This document shows, one piece after another, positions 52,127-60,604 of a DNA stretch of 63,631 nt (position 1 is the first letter of the stretch; the number at the start of each line of letters is the position of its first letter). The notes below the pieces were generated by a model. That model ran no database searches, had not been told where the DNA came from, and saw nothing but the letters and a program-made list of their open reading frames with translations. Source of the DNA: CAZBDU01 sp964490725 (lineage in GTDB: Bacteria > Spirochaetota > Spirochaetia > SZUA-6 > DRHE01); the NCBI GenBank assembly GCA_964490725.1, contig CAZBDU010000022.1:1-63631 (forward strand), given 5' to 3'. The translations under genes and the position numbers were made by a program.

Positions 52127-53392
52127 ATGAAAGCGAGGATGGGTGGTTGGTGGTGGCTAACGATAGTAGTGGCCATGTTGCTTTGTTCCGGTACCGTCTG
52201 GGCAGGTGCTCAGAAAGAGGCTCAAGCGAAGGTTCAACTAGAATTCTACACGTGGTCCTGGGTGGACCCCCAGAGTAAGAAGTATCATGAAGATTTCAGA
52301 GATGCATTCAATGCACTCCACCCTGATATGAACTTGACAATAAACGGAGTGCAAGCCGGCGAATACGATCAGAAACTAATGGTTCTGCTATCGGCCGGAG
52401 ATGCTCCAGATGTATTCCTGCTGCGACCGACGATGGTCCACCAGCTCATACACATGGGACTACTTGCACCTTTGGACAGGTGGCTTGCAGATGCAAAATG
52501 GAAGAGTGATCTCTTGCCGCCCCAAGTGGGGGCAACCAGCGGTGGCAAGAACTATGCTTTGATCTTCACTTCAACACCCCAAGCACTGGTATACAACAAG
52601 CAGATTCTACAACAAGCTGGAGTTCGTGTTCCCACGAGCGTTGACGAGTGTTATCAAGCTGCAGAGAAAATCTACAGCAGCACCGGCAATTTCGGCTATG
52701 GATGCGTTACCGATCTGACCCAGTCTCTGCACGTGAATATCGAGGCAAGGCGGTGGGTCATCGGCATGGGTAGTGATTTTGCCAAGAACGATTACCCGAC
52801 AGCAAACGATCCGCTTACAGTCCAGGCTATCGGCTACTACAAGAGATTCTATGATGCAGAGTTCAGCCCGAAAGGCAAGATCAATCACGATTTGGACCAA
52901 CTCATGTGGGAAGGCAAATTGGGTATGCAGATTGAGGGAGCCTGGGTCTTCGGTGGAATCATGGCGAAGAATCCGGATATTCTTCCCAATATCGATGCTG
53001 CAATGCCTTTCACGAAGTACCCAATAGTAGGTGGAGCGTATTGGGGTATGTCTTCGGGAGCCGCCAACAAGAACGCGGCGTGGGAGATCATGGATCTGTA
53101 CAATCAAAGAGAATGGCAGGAAAAATACGTCAGCATGACGGCACAGATCCCAGCGCAGGGTGGTATGGTCACGGACAAAGTGCGGGCACAACACTCATGG
53201 TGGGCCGTTTTCGACGACGCTGCTAAAGTCGCCAGAGGCTATGGTTACATGGCTCCCGGCTTTGAACTGGTTGCGGGAGAGTACAACAACGAAATAGCCA
53301 TCGCGATCGCAGATATCTTCGAAGGAGGAGCGAATCTTCAGGAGAGGTTAGATCAGTTGCAGGCGACTCTAGTCAAGAAATTCGTGAAATAG
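52127..53392 (+). CDS. Sugar ABC transporter substrate-binding protein, family 1 (MalE-like)
   Basis: A 421-residue exported protein from ATG 52127 behind AGGAGG (52116-52121). The signal peptide spans about 1-30 (GWWWLTIVVAMLLCSGTVWA), with a mature start GAQKEAQ. The mature part is a classic extracellular solute-binding family 1 protein (INGVQAGEYDQKLMVLLSAGDAPDVF). It precedes two MalF/MalG permeases, so it is the receptor of a sugar/oligosaccharide-type importer. No ATPase gene is in this operon; an MsmK-like shared ATPase would be needed. AT-richer than the flanks. Confidence 0.92.
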   Translation: MKARMGGWWWLTIVVAMLLCSGTVWAGAQKEAQAKVQLEFYTWSWVDPQSKKYHEDFRDAFNALHPDMNLTINGVQAGEYDQKLMVLLSAGDAPDVFLLRPTMVHQLIHMGLLAPLDRWLADAKWKSDLLPPQVGATSGGKNYALIFTSTPQALVYNKQILQQAGVRVPTSVDECYQAAEKIYSSTGNFGYGCVTDLTQSLHVNIEARRWVIGMGSDFAKNDYPTANDPLTVQAIGYYKRFYDAEFSPKGKINHDLDQLMWEGKLGMQIEGAWVFGGIMAKNPDILPNIDAAMPFTKYPIVGGAYWGMSSGAANKNAAWEIMDLYNQREWQEKYVSMTAQIPAQGGMVTDKVRAQHSWWAVFDDAAKVARGYGYMAPGFELVAGEYNNEIAIAIADIFEGGANLQERLDQLQATLVKKFVK

Positions 53393-53408
53393 CCGTCTGC
53401 TTCACTGA

Positions 53409-53434
53409 GAAGGGGAGATCGCTTCCTCCCCTTC
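53409..53434 (+). terminator. Hairpin after the binding-protein gene (partial terminator)
   Basis: A perfect 9-bp stem, GAAGGGGAG (53409-53417) and CTCCCCTTC (53426-53434), 8-base loop, followed by GTTTC. It lies 17 bases after the stop and 208 bases before the first permease start, similar to the hairpin at 4130 in the other ABC operon. Confidence 0.6.
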
Positions 53435-53641
53435 GTTTCACTCATACACGATTTGTGTGGACTGGCCGCTTGCAGGCTTCCTCCCTTGGGTGGGGCCAGC
53501 CGGAAGGGTGCAGGAGTATTCTAACGTTCTTCGGCGGCACGGCTATTCAAAAAAAGGGAGTGAGCCCGCGCGACGCCTGAGCCTAGCCAGTGAACTCTGT
53601 GTGAACTTCCTGAAAAGGGACGCGTCTAGCAGGAGATGAAA

Positions 53642-54532
53642 ATGAATCCCGTTGAGAGGTTGTCCAACAACAAGAGAACGCTACCATATCTCCTAATTGC
53701 TCCGGTTTCGGTGTGGCTCGGACTCACGATTTTCTATCCAATACTGGATGGGGTTAGATTGAGTTTCTTCGACACGCAGATTCCTATCTCAGGACGAAGG
53801 AGCAATTTCGTCTTTCTTGCCAACTATGTGGAGATGTTCTCAAGGCCAGAATTCTGGCATTCTTTTCGCGTAACTCTTGTCTACACACTGTCTTTTGTCC
53901 TGGGCTGTGTGGTAGTTGGTTTTCTCATTGCGATGCTGCTCAACATCAATTTCAAAGGAAGAGTCGTTGCACGATCAGCAATAATAGTCCCGTGGGCAAT
54001 GCCCTATGTAGTCTCAGTTCTGGTCTTTCGTTGGATACTCGATTACAATTTTGGATTTGCAAACTATGTACTAAAAGACGTCTTTCATGTTGTCGCGCAT
54101 CCCATAGCGTGGATCACCAGTAAGAACACAGCTCTATTCACTGTCATTATGATCGCTATTTGGAAAGAGTTTCCAATTGCGGCCGTAATGTACTTGGCAG
54201 GCCTTCAAACAATTCCTGAGGACTTGCACGACGCGGCAAGAGTGGACGGTGCAAGCAGGCTACAGAGGTTGTTTCGCATCACGCTGCCTTTGCTCGGGCC
54301 AGTAAATAGGATCGTCATCCTTTTGTTGACAATTTGGTCTTTCAAACGAGTAACGGTCATCTACGTGCTAACTAAAGGGGGGCCGGCAAGGGCAACAGAG
54401 ACCTTGGTCATTCAATCGTATCTACAGGCTTTTAATTTCTTTCACATGAGCTACAGTGCGGCCATCGGAACCTTCATGTTAGCAGTGAGTTTTGTGTTCA
54501 GCCTCCTGTACCTAAGGCTCACAATTAAGTAG
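53642..54532 (+). CDS. Sugar ABC transporter permease, MalF type
   Basis: A 296-residue membrane protein with six spans, starting at ATG 53642; an ATG two codons earlier (53636) abuts AGGAG too closely. It begins NPVERLSNNKRTLPYLLIAP, as in MalF/UgpA-type permeases. The cytoplasmic EAA motif is seen as PEDLHDAARVDGASRLQRLFRITLPLL (EAAx3G form). The final span ends FSLLYLRLTIK. It pairs with the next gene. Confidence 0.92.
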   Translation: MNPVERLSNNKRTLPYLLIAPVSVWLGLTIFYPILDGVRLSFFDTQIPISGRRSNFVFLANYVEMFSRPEFWHSFRVTLVYTLSFVLGCVVVGFLIAMLLNINFKGRVVARSAIIVPWAMPYVVSVLVFRWILDYNFGFANYVLKDVFHVVAHPIAWITSKNTALFTVIMIAIWKEFPIAAVMYLAGLQTIPEDLHDAARVDGASRLQRLFRITLPLLGPVNRIVILLLTIWSFKRVTVIYVLTKGGPARATETLVIQSYLQAFNFFHMSYSAAIGTFMLAVSFVFSLLYLRLTIK

Positions 54533-54562
54533 CGGAGACTATATAAGAGGGGACATTCACGG

Positions 54563-55435
54563 ATGAGCAGATTTCTACGCGTGGCTGGAAGGGTACTGTT
54601 GTATCTATGTCTTGCCTGCTTGATTGCCGTCGTGGTGTTCCCTTTGTATTGGATGATCAATATCTCTGTGCAGCGCGAGGGATTAGACAAGTATCCGCCC
54701 CCTCTATTCCCGCGAGACGTGTATCTGTCAAACTATGGAGAAGTACTCTTTCCGAATCGGCTTTCGGTTACACGCGGAACCTTCTTGATTGACAAACCCT
54801 TTGTCGTCTGGTTGAGGAATAGTCTGATTGTTGCGCTATCGTCTACTCTTATCTGCATCCTGTTTTCCCTGTTCGGTGGCTACGCCATTTCACGCTACCA
54901 GTTTCGCGGAAAGAATCTCTTTGCGTTTTTCATACTAGCGACTCAAATGCTACCTGCACCGCTGCTTCTAATTCCGATCTACGTCATATTCAGAAAGTTT
55001 GGGTTGCTGGACAATCTTTTTGGATTGGTTGTCGTGGACGTTGCATTTGGTATTCCTTTGTGCGTATGGATGCTGCGAAGCTTCTTCGACACCTTGCCAG
55101 ATGAGATTGAAGATGCGGCAATTGTCGACGGATGCACTAGAATGGGTGCTTTTTTCAGAATACATCTCAGGCTCATTGCCCCAGGTATAGTTGCAACGTC
55201 TATCTTTGCATTTCTAATTGCGTGGGACGAGTTCTTTGCTGCCAACACGCTCATCAACACTGAGGGAAGACTTGTGGCTTCTGTGGGGCTAAGCACTCTG
55301 ATAGGCGAAAGAATAATCAACTGGGGTGACATAATGGCAGCAGCGACGGTCTTCACTGTTCCTCCGATTGTGTTCTTCTTGGTGGTACAGAAATACTTGG
55401 TCTCGGGGCTAACGGCGGGATCTGTGAAGGGCTAG
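54563..55435 (+). CDS. Sugar ABC transporter permease, MalG type
   Basis: A 290-residue six-span permease. The EAA motif appears as PDEIEDAAIVDGCTRMGAFF near residues 182-202, followed by RLIAPGIVATSIFAFLIAWDEFFAA, typical of MalG. N-terminal span LLYLCLACLIAVVVFPLYW and FGGYAISRYQF are also family-like. Starts 30 bases after the MalF-type stop. Forms the importer with the genes at 52127 and 53642. Confidence 0.93.
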   Translation: MSRFLRVAGRVLLYLCLACLIAVVVFPLYWMINISVQREGLDKYPPPLFPRDVYLSNYGEVLFPNRLSVTRGTFLIDKPFVVWLRNSLIVALSSTLICILFSLFGGYAISRYQFRGKNLFAFFILATQMLPAPLLLIPIYVIFRKFGLLDNLFGLVVVDVAFGIPLCVWMLRSFFDTLPDEIEDAAIVDGCTRMGAFFRIHLRLIAPGIVATSIFAFLIAWDEFFAANTLINTEGRLVASVGLSTLIGERIINWGDIMAAATVFTVPPIVFFLVVQKYLVSGLTAGSVKG

Positions 55436-55588
55436 ATTCTCACGCCCTGGCACGCAGGACCGCAATAATGACCTGGGAGGGTGGGCCCCCTGACGGTCCA
55501 GCCTTGCAGGTGGGTTTGAGATGCTACGACTCACTCGAGCATGGGGGATTCCGCTTAACATCCTCATCGAAGCGGAAAAGGGGGTCGG

Positions 55589-56638
55589 ATGACACCAAGG
55601 CAGAGAGTGGAATGGGTCCTGGAAGGAAGAGCACCAGAGCGACCGGCTATGCATCTGCGCAGACGAATGATAGAAAACGAGGAGAAGCTCAAGAAAGCTC
55701 AAGCACTGGGTTGGGCGACCGCAGGAATAGCACGAGTCTTTGAAACCAAGAACAACGAATGTCCAGTTGATATTGAGAAAGTTTGTATGGGCAGTGAATC
55801 CTATATCAGGAAGACGCTGCACACGCCGAAGGGTGCCATATCGACCTTGTCCAAGGAATACTACTACAAAGACAATCTGTACACGATGGAGCACATGTTC
55901 AAGAGTAACGACGACTATGAGCGTCTGTATTGTATGCTCGAGAATACAGAGTACTACCCTTCCTATGAGGCATACAATGAGCTGGATGTTCAGGCTGGGG
56001 ACAGCGGATTTGTAATAGCACACATGGGATATGATCCAATGCACGAGTTGATGGTGAACACTCTTGGTATCGAGAGGTTCATCTACGAATACGCTGATAA
56101 TCGTAGGGAACTGTTGGACCTGTATTTCTTACTTCGAGAGAAACACAGAGAGATGTACGCGGTAGTAGCCGCTAGCCCGGCAAATCTAGTGATATATGGT
56201 GGCAATATTCAGTGCTCGATTGTTAGCCCGGCGTTGTTCAAACAGTACTATCTCCCTTGCTTCAAGGACGCGAGCGAAGTACTTCATCGAGGTGGGAAGA
56301 AGATAGCAGTTCACTGGGACGGACCTTTTGGAGGCCTCAGAGCTTTTGTCGAAGAGATGAGTTATGACATGATAGACGCATTTTGCCCGCCACCTGACGG
56401 GGATATGACGCTTGGGCAAGCACAAATCACGTGGCCGAACATGATAATCTCCATGCACTTTCCAACTGGGCTGCATCACACTCCCTATGGCACGATATCT
56501 GAGAAAGCATACGACTATTTTGAAGAGGCCAAGCCGTGGAGCAAGTTCATGATGTCGTTGACCGAGGATTTCCCCAGAGAATGGTTCGACAAGATACTGC
56601 AGGGGATAGCAGACGGACTAGAGAAATGTTCGAAATAG
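55589..56638 (+). CDS. Uroporphyrinogen decarboxylase superfamily protein (second), zinc Cys missing
   Basis: A 349-residue URO-D-fold protein from ATG 55589 (MTPRQRVEWVLEGRAPERPA, the standard start). Family segments include VIAHMGYDPMHELMV, IYGGNIQCSIVSPALFKQYYLP and AVHWDGPFGGL. The last corresponds to the HxC(G) zinc motif of methyltransferases, but Trp-Asp replaces the Ile/Ala-Cys; the final Cys of the MtaA-type triad is also not evident. So it is probably not a zinc-thiolate methyltransferase; a decarboxylase-like or lyase activity on a sugar acid is possible. Third position after the ABC permeases, before a zinc ADH gene. Confidence 0.8.
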   Translation: MTPRQRVEWVLEGRAPERPAMHLRRRMIENEEKLKKAQALGWATAGIARVFETKNNECPVDIEKVCMGSESYIRKTLHTPKGAISTLSKEYYYKDNLYTMEHMFKSNDDYERLYCMLENTEYYPSYEAYNELDVQAGDSGFVIAHMGYDPMHELMVNTLGIERFIYEYADNRRELLDLYFLLREKHREMYAVVAASPANLVIYGGNIQCSIVSPALFKQYYLPCFKDASEVLHRGGKKIAVHWDGPFGGLRAFVEEMSYDMIDAFCPPPDGDMTLGQAQITWPNMIISMHFPTGLHHTPYGTISEKAYDYFEEAKPWSKFMMSLTEDFPREWFDKILQGIADGLEKCSK

Positions 56639-56824
56639 TACAGGTCAAAGTTGCGGGGCCTACGGAGTCGAGAAAGTTCGAAGGATGGAGTGCGCGTTCG
56701 GAGGCGGCCGAGCGAGATGGAACGATCGCAGAGCTCAGACAGAGCCCGGAACCGCCGGCTCCCGTGCAGATACATGATGCAATGATCGCTGTCGCAACAA
56801 CCTACTGGAAGGTCGAGGTGTACA

Positions 56825-57820
56825 ATGAGGAAATTGCGGATCCAGGGACCGCACACGGTTGCCGTAGCCGAAGCGCCCGAGCCGAACGGCAAGGCCGGCG
56901 AAATCCGCCTCAGAACCCGGTACGTGGGAATCTGCGGCTCTGACTATCTCAAGTACATTGGCAAGCACCCAGACGCTCACTATCCTGCTACTCCCGGACA
57001 TGAGTTCACGGCTGAAGTCATGGACGACGACTCGCACTTATCAAGGTTCCGTGGGGGGTCAAGGGTTGTAGTCAATCCGAACTTGCCCTGCCGGTCGTGC
57101 CGCTTCTGCCTAAGTGGGCACAGCTACCTGTGCGAGAAGCTTGCTACTATCGGAGCTAAAGGTTTGGATGGGGCAATGCAGACGATCCTCTGGATGCCAC
57201 ATGCGAATCTCGTAGTGATCGAGGACCAGGCGAACGAGATGAATACTGTGTTGACCGAGCCGCTGGCTGTGGCGATCCATGGCTGCGGGATGGTCAAGCG
57301 CGGGCGCATTCTAGCTATTGGTCTCGGTACCGTTGGAATGCTCGCGATTTCTTACCTGGGCTCTAGCACAGATGCAGAAATAGATATTGTGGAACTCACT
57401 CTAGCGGGGCTGAAGTTGCCTTCAGGACCAAGAGTAATCCGATTGATGTCGCTCTCGGAGTTCCAGAGCGAGAAGTCTGAGCTCGTTGGCAAGTACGACG
57501 TAGTTCTACTCATGTGCCCCTATGATGGAAGAACGATGCAAGCGGCTGTTGATGTCGCGTGTCGTGGCGGACGAATTGTGTGTGTTGGCCTCCCCTTGCA
57601 GATGATCACTCTGGATTTCAATGTACTCCTCAACAAGGAGGTGGAGATTCTGCAGAGCTTCAAGTACAGCGAGACTGATTTCCGTACTGCTTATGAGTTC
57701 CTGGCAGCCCACGATCTTACGGACTGTATTCCATTCAGAATCTTCGACTTGGACGATGCTGCCGAGGCGTTCCGCTTCAAAGACGAGCACCCACGCACTA
57801 AGGTTGTTCTTCGATGTTGA
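56825..57820 (+). CDS. Zinc-dependent alcohol/polyol dehydrogenase (MDR superfamily)
   Basis: A 331-residue dehydrogenase. Catalytic zinc residues are in VGICGSDYLKY and GHEF; structural zinc Cys in LPCRSCRFCLSGHSYLC; cofactor loop GLGTVGML. Homologous in fold to the dehydrogenases at 5350 and 33365 but clearly diverged. It belongs to the AT-richer island and follows the URO-D gene, after a 186-base gap without a supported gene. It probably oxidises the polyol or sugar brought in by the MalEFG-type system. Confidence 0.9.
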   Translation: MRKLRIQGPHTVAVAEAPEPNGKAGEIRLRTRYVGICGSDYLKYIGKHPDAHYPATPGHEFTAEVMDDDSHLSRFRGGSRVVVNPNLPCRSCRFCLSGHSYLCEKLATIGAKGLDGAMQTILWMPHANLVVIEDQANEMNTVLTEPLAVAIHGCGMVKRGRILAIGLGTVGMLAISYLGSSTDAEIDIVELTLAGLKLPSGPRVIRLMSLSEFQSEKSELVGKYDVVLLMCPYDGRTMQAAVDVACRGGRIVCVGLPLQMITLDFNVLLNKEVEILQSFKYSETDFRTAYEFLAAHDLTDCIPFRIFDLDDAAEAFRFKDEHPRTKVVLRC

Positions 57821-58206
57821 CAGGTAAGGGCTGTTTACGATCCTCTACCAAGGCAACAGGCCCACTGAGGAAAAGGTCACGCAAGTGCTGTCGGTTGGGG
57901 GTTTGGATACATGCGACCAAACTCGTGCAGTCGTACATCCACGCAGACTTCGGGAGTGGAGACCAGGCTTCATGTCTCGGTGTTCTCAGACCATTTCGCC
58001 ATGGGATAGGCAAGAGCGATGCTGCGCCGATGTCTCGGCCGACCTCGGGAGGAGAATGTGCGTGAGCGACCCGGACTTCATCTCCCGCAAGGCTGAGGCT
58101 GCCGCGAAAGCGCCATGGGCTGCTTGCGCAGTCAAGTTCGTATGTGTCAGCATGGATTTGAGTCAACCACTGAAGGGCTGATCGGCACGCCGAGTTGGGG
58201 GTGGTT
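57821..58206. other. Intergenic region before the third isomerase-like gene
   Basis: About 385 bases with only short unsupported frames. No clear promoter or terminator. It may hold the site where the isomerase gene became attached to the operon. Confidence 0.35.
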
Positions 58207-59604
58207 ATGGCACTTGAAAGAATCCGAATCGGTATGTTTACGACTGGGCATCCACTCTACTGGGATCAATTTCCTGGAATGCGAGATGAGCTTCTGTGCT
58301 ACGCTGTTGAGATACAGAGAAGACTGCAGGAGTTCGGCCACGTCGTCTATTTCGGGATAATAGATACAGTCAGCGCTGCGAGAAGTACAGAGGAAGCGCT
58401 CATTTCGAATAATACCGACCTCGTAGTGATTCACGCCGGAACCTATGGCCTTTCCAAGAATATCCTACCGTGCGTCCGCAGAGTGCAGGCCCCAGTCGTT
58501 GCGTTGCACCTACAACCTGGCGACGATTTTCGCGGCGGGTCAAGTTCAAGACATACTCTGCCGCGGAACGCCTTCTCCGTTGGCGGCGAAATCGGCGCGG
58601 TATTGCGGCGCGCCGGCCGTGATTTTGAGCCTATAAGTGGCCGGCTTTCTGGAGATGATCGGCCGTGGGAGGAGCTACGCTATTGGTGCAAAGCGGTCGA
58701 AGTGAAGAAGCTCCTGCGGCTTTGCAACATCGGCTTGCTTGGCGGTGTGTACCCGGGGATGTGTGACATCTACGTCGATGCGACAATGCTAATCAGCCTC
58801 CTGGGGATTAACCTAGAAATTCTGGAGATCTCGGACCTGCGACGGGCTGTGGAAGATGTCACACCAGAAGATGTGGACAAGTGCTATGAAGACATGAGTT
58901 ATCAGTTTGACGTGGACAGTAGAGCAACGCCGGAGAGTCTTCAGTGGGCCAGTAGGGTTGCAGCTGGCATGGAGGCGCTCGTGCGAGCTCAAGGTCTGGA
59001 GGCATTAGCCTTTCATCATCGCGGGCATCCCGGCAGTTCTGAGCATCGTATCGCCTATTCGATGACGCTCGGGGGTTCTCTTCTAACGGGCAAGGGCATT
59101 CCCTGCGTGGCTGAAGGAGACATCTGTGCGGCACTGGCAATGCTTGTACTTCGGAACTTGGGCGGCGGAGCCAGCCAGGCGGAAGTCAACGTGGCCGACT
59201 TTGGAAGTGGTGTAAATTACATATCACATAGCGGTCCCGGTGACTATTCGATCGCTGCCGGGCGGCCCTATCTCCGCTGGCTTGACTTCTTCCATGGAAA
59301 AGAAGGCAGTGGTATTTCCTGCGAGTTCAGCATACGCGAGGGTCCTGTAACACTTCTTTCTATAACCCCCAATGGGCATGGGGGCCTCAGGATGATTTGT
59401 GCTGAGGGCGAAGCGGTGAAAGGGCCTCGACTCGAAAACGGCAATGTCAACACTCGGGTCGTGTTTCCTAGTGGTATCGAGCGTTTCAGCGAGGACTGGT
59501 TCTCGCAAGGGCCGTCTCATCACAGTGCCATAGCGAGTGGGCACTACGCCCGCCAGTTGGAAATAGTCGCGCGAGTCCTGGGCGTTGGCTGGGCTCAGGT
59601 TTAA
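58207..59604 (+). CDS. L-fucose/L-arabinose isomerase-like protein (third of three)
   Basis: A 465-residue protein from ATG 58207. It starts RIRIGMFTTGHPLYWDQFPGM, recalling the GILGVGHDRYW start of the protein at 48255; other shared segments include CVAEGDICAALAMLVLRNLGG, SHSGPGDYSI, EFSIREGPVTLLSI and QGPSHHSAIASGHY. These correspond to CGEYDIKTCIAMM, GHDGPHHLN, FSIKEGPITMLSI and QGPTHHFALGVGH in that paralogue, so the two are clear homologues and share the C-terminal His pair. The aldose/ketose substrate is unknown. Last intact cargo gene before the recombinase debris. Confidence 0.8.
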   Translation: MALERIRIGMFTTGHPLYWDQFPGMRDELLCYAVEIQRRLQEFGHVVYFGIIDTVSAARSTEEALISNNTDLVVIHAGTYGLSKNILPCVRRVQAPVVALHLQPGDDFRGGSSSRHTLPRNAFSVGGEIGAVLRRAGRDFEPISGRLSGDDRPWEELRYWCKAVEVKKLLRLCNIGLLGGVYPGMCDIYVDATMLISLLGINLEILEISDLRRAVEDVTPEDVDKCYEDMSYQFDVDSRATPESLQWASRVAAGMEALVRAQGLEALAFHHRGHPGSSEHRIAYSMTLGGSLLTGKGIPCVAEGDICAALAMLVLRNLGGGASQAEVNVADFGSGVNYISHSGPGDYSIAAGRPYLRWLDFFHGKEGSGISCEFSIREGPVTLLSITPNGHGGLRMICAEGEAVKGPRLENGNVNTRVVFPSGIERFSEDWFSQGPSHHSAIASGHYARQLEIVARVLGVGWAQV

Positions 59605-59607
59605 GGT

Positions 59608-60300
59608 GGTACCGCTGCTTCAGCGTTGTCAGCAGAGTTTTGCTACTTCGGACAACGCGAAAGCTGCGCGTGTCGCCATCTTGGCTCTGGGAGCGAAACT
59701 CCCTCGGATCTGGAATGCGCCTAGCAGCACGGCGGCCGAACGCAAACAGATTCTGCGATACATCATCAAGGAGGTGGTCGTGGATCAGAAACGAGCTATC
59801 GGCAAAGTGTGGCTCAAGATTGTGTGGCAGACTGGAGCAGCCAGCGAACATTGGTACAACCGCCGGGTTCGCTCCTACGATGAGTACGCATTGTCCAAGC
59901 GTATCCATCAACGCATTCGTGAGTTGCATGGTCAGGGCAAGCTCGACGATGAAATTGCTACCGAGCTCACTGCCGAGGGGCTGTATGGCGCCAAAGGATG
60001 TGTATTCACCAACGGAACAATCTGGCTGCTGCGCCACAAGATGGGACTGCCCGCGGTGATTCCGAGTGGTAGTCCCCTACCGGCACAATGGGAAGACGGA
60101 GCCTATTCGGTTCAGGGAGCCGCCGAGGCCGTCGGTGTCTATCCGGGCACCATTCACAAATGGCTCAGGACCGGCCGTATTCGCGGCAAGCAAAAATCCG
60201 AAAGGCAACGCCTTGGAAGGTCTTTCTCAGTGCACGGGAGATCCCGCAACTCCGCGACTACGTTCAACGAGCGAGGCGCTCAAAGAAAGAGGTATCATGA
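59608..60300 (+). pseudogene. Serine recombinase C-terminal fragment, frameshifted
   Basis: Begins right after the isomerase-like stop. Frame 1 reads NAPSSTAAERKQILRYIIKE, VRSYDEYALSKRIHQRIREL and a helix-turn-helix YSVQGAAEAVGVYPGTIHKW. After an A-run at 60192-60196 homology moves to another frame (KATPWKVFLSAREIPQLRDY, ending ARRSKKEVS at a TGA, 60298). Six A residues would restore the frame, so one A was lost. The catalytic resolvase domain is absent. This is the C-terminal and DNA-binding part of a large serine recombinase/transposase. Confidence 0.68.
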
Positions 60301-60439
60301 AAGATTCGGCGAGCCCACCATCGCCGAGGCGATCTGCGACCGTATCGTGCACGGCGCGCACCGCATCGAGCTCAAGGGGGAATCCGTGCGCAAGCTCTAC
60401 ACGCAACGCAAAGCCGAAGCCAAAGGTCGGTTGGTATGA
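60294..60439 (+). pseudogene. istB: IstB C-terminal fragment (IS21 family)
   Basis: Codons YHERFGEPTIAEAICDRIVH then GAHRIELKGESVRKL match the C-terminus of IstB. It joins the serine recombinase remnant at about 60290 and ends at a TGA at 60437. The N-terminal IstB fragment at 43463-43750 lies on the other strand, so IS21 debris brackets the island. Confidence 0.72.
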
Positions 60440-60604
60440 ACAGGCGGGTTGCGACTGGGTCCCGCCCTTCAGTCATCACGGAAGACGCCGCGCCCTCATG
60501 CTCCAATCAAGTGGACCTAGGGAGGCTTTCAGTCTACGATTCTTGTGGTGGATCGGCTTTGCTTTGAGAAAGGATGGCCCCATGGCGAAAGGAGATAACG
60601 AGAC

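Noticed and set aside
56639..56824. A small gene between the URO-D and dehydrogenase genes.
   Set aside because: The frame has no family resemblance and overlaps the dehydrogenase start; codon use looks random.
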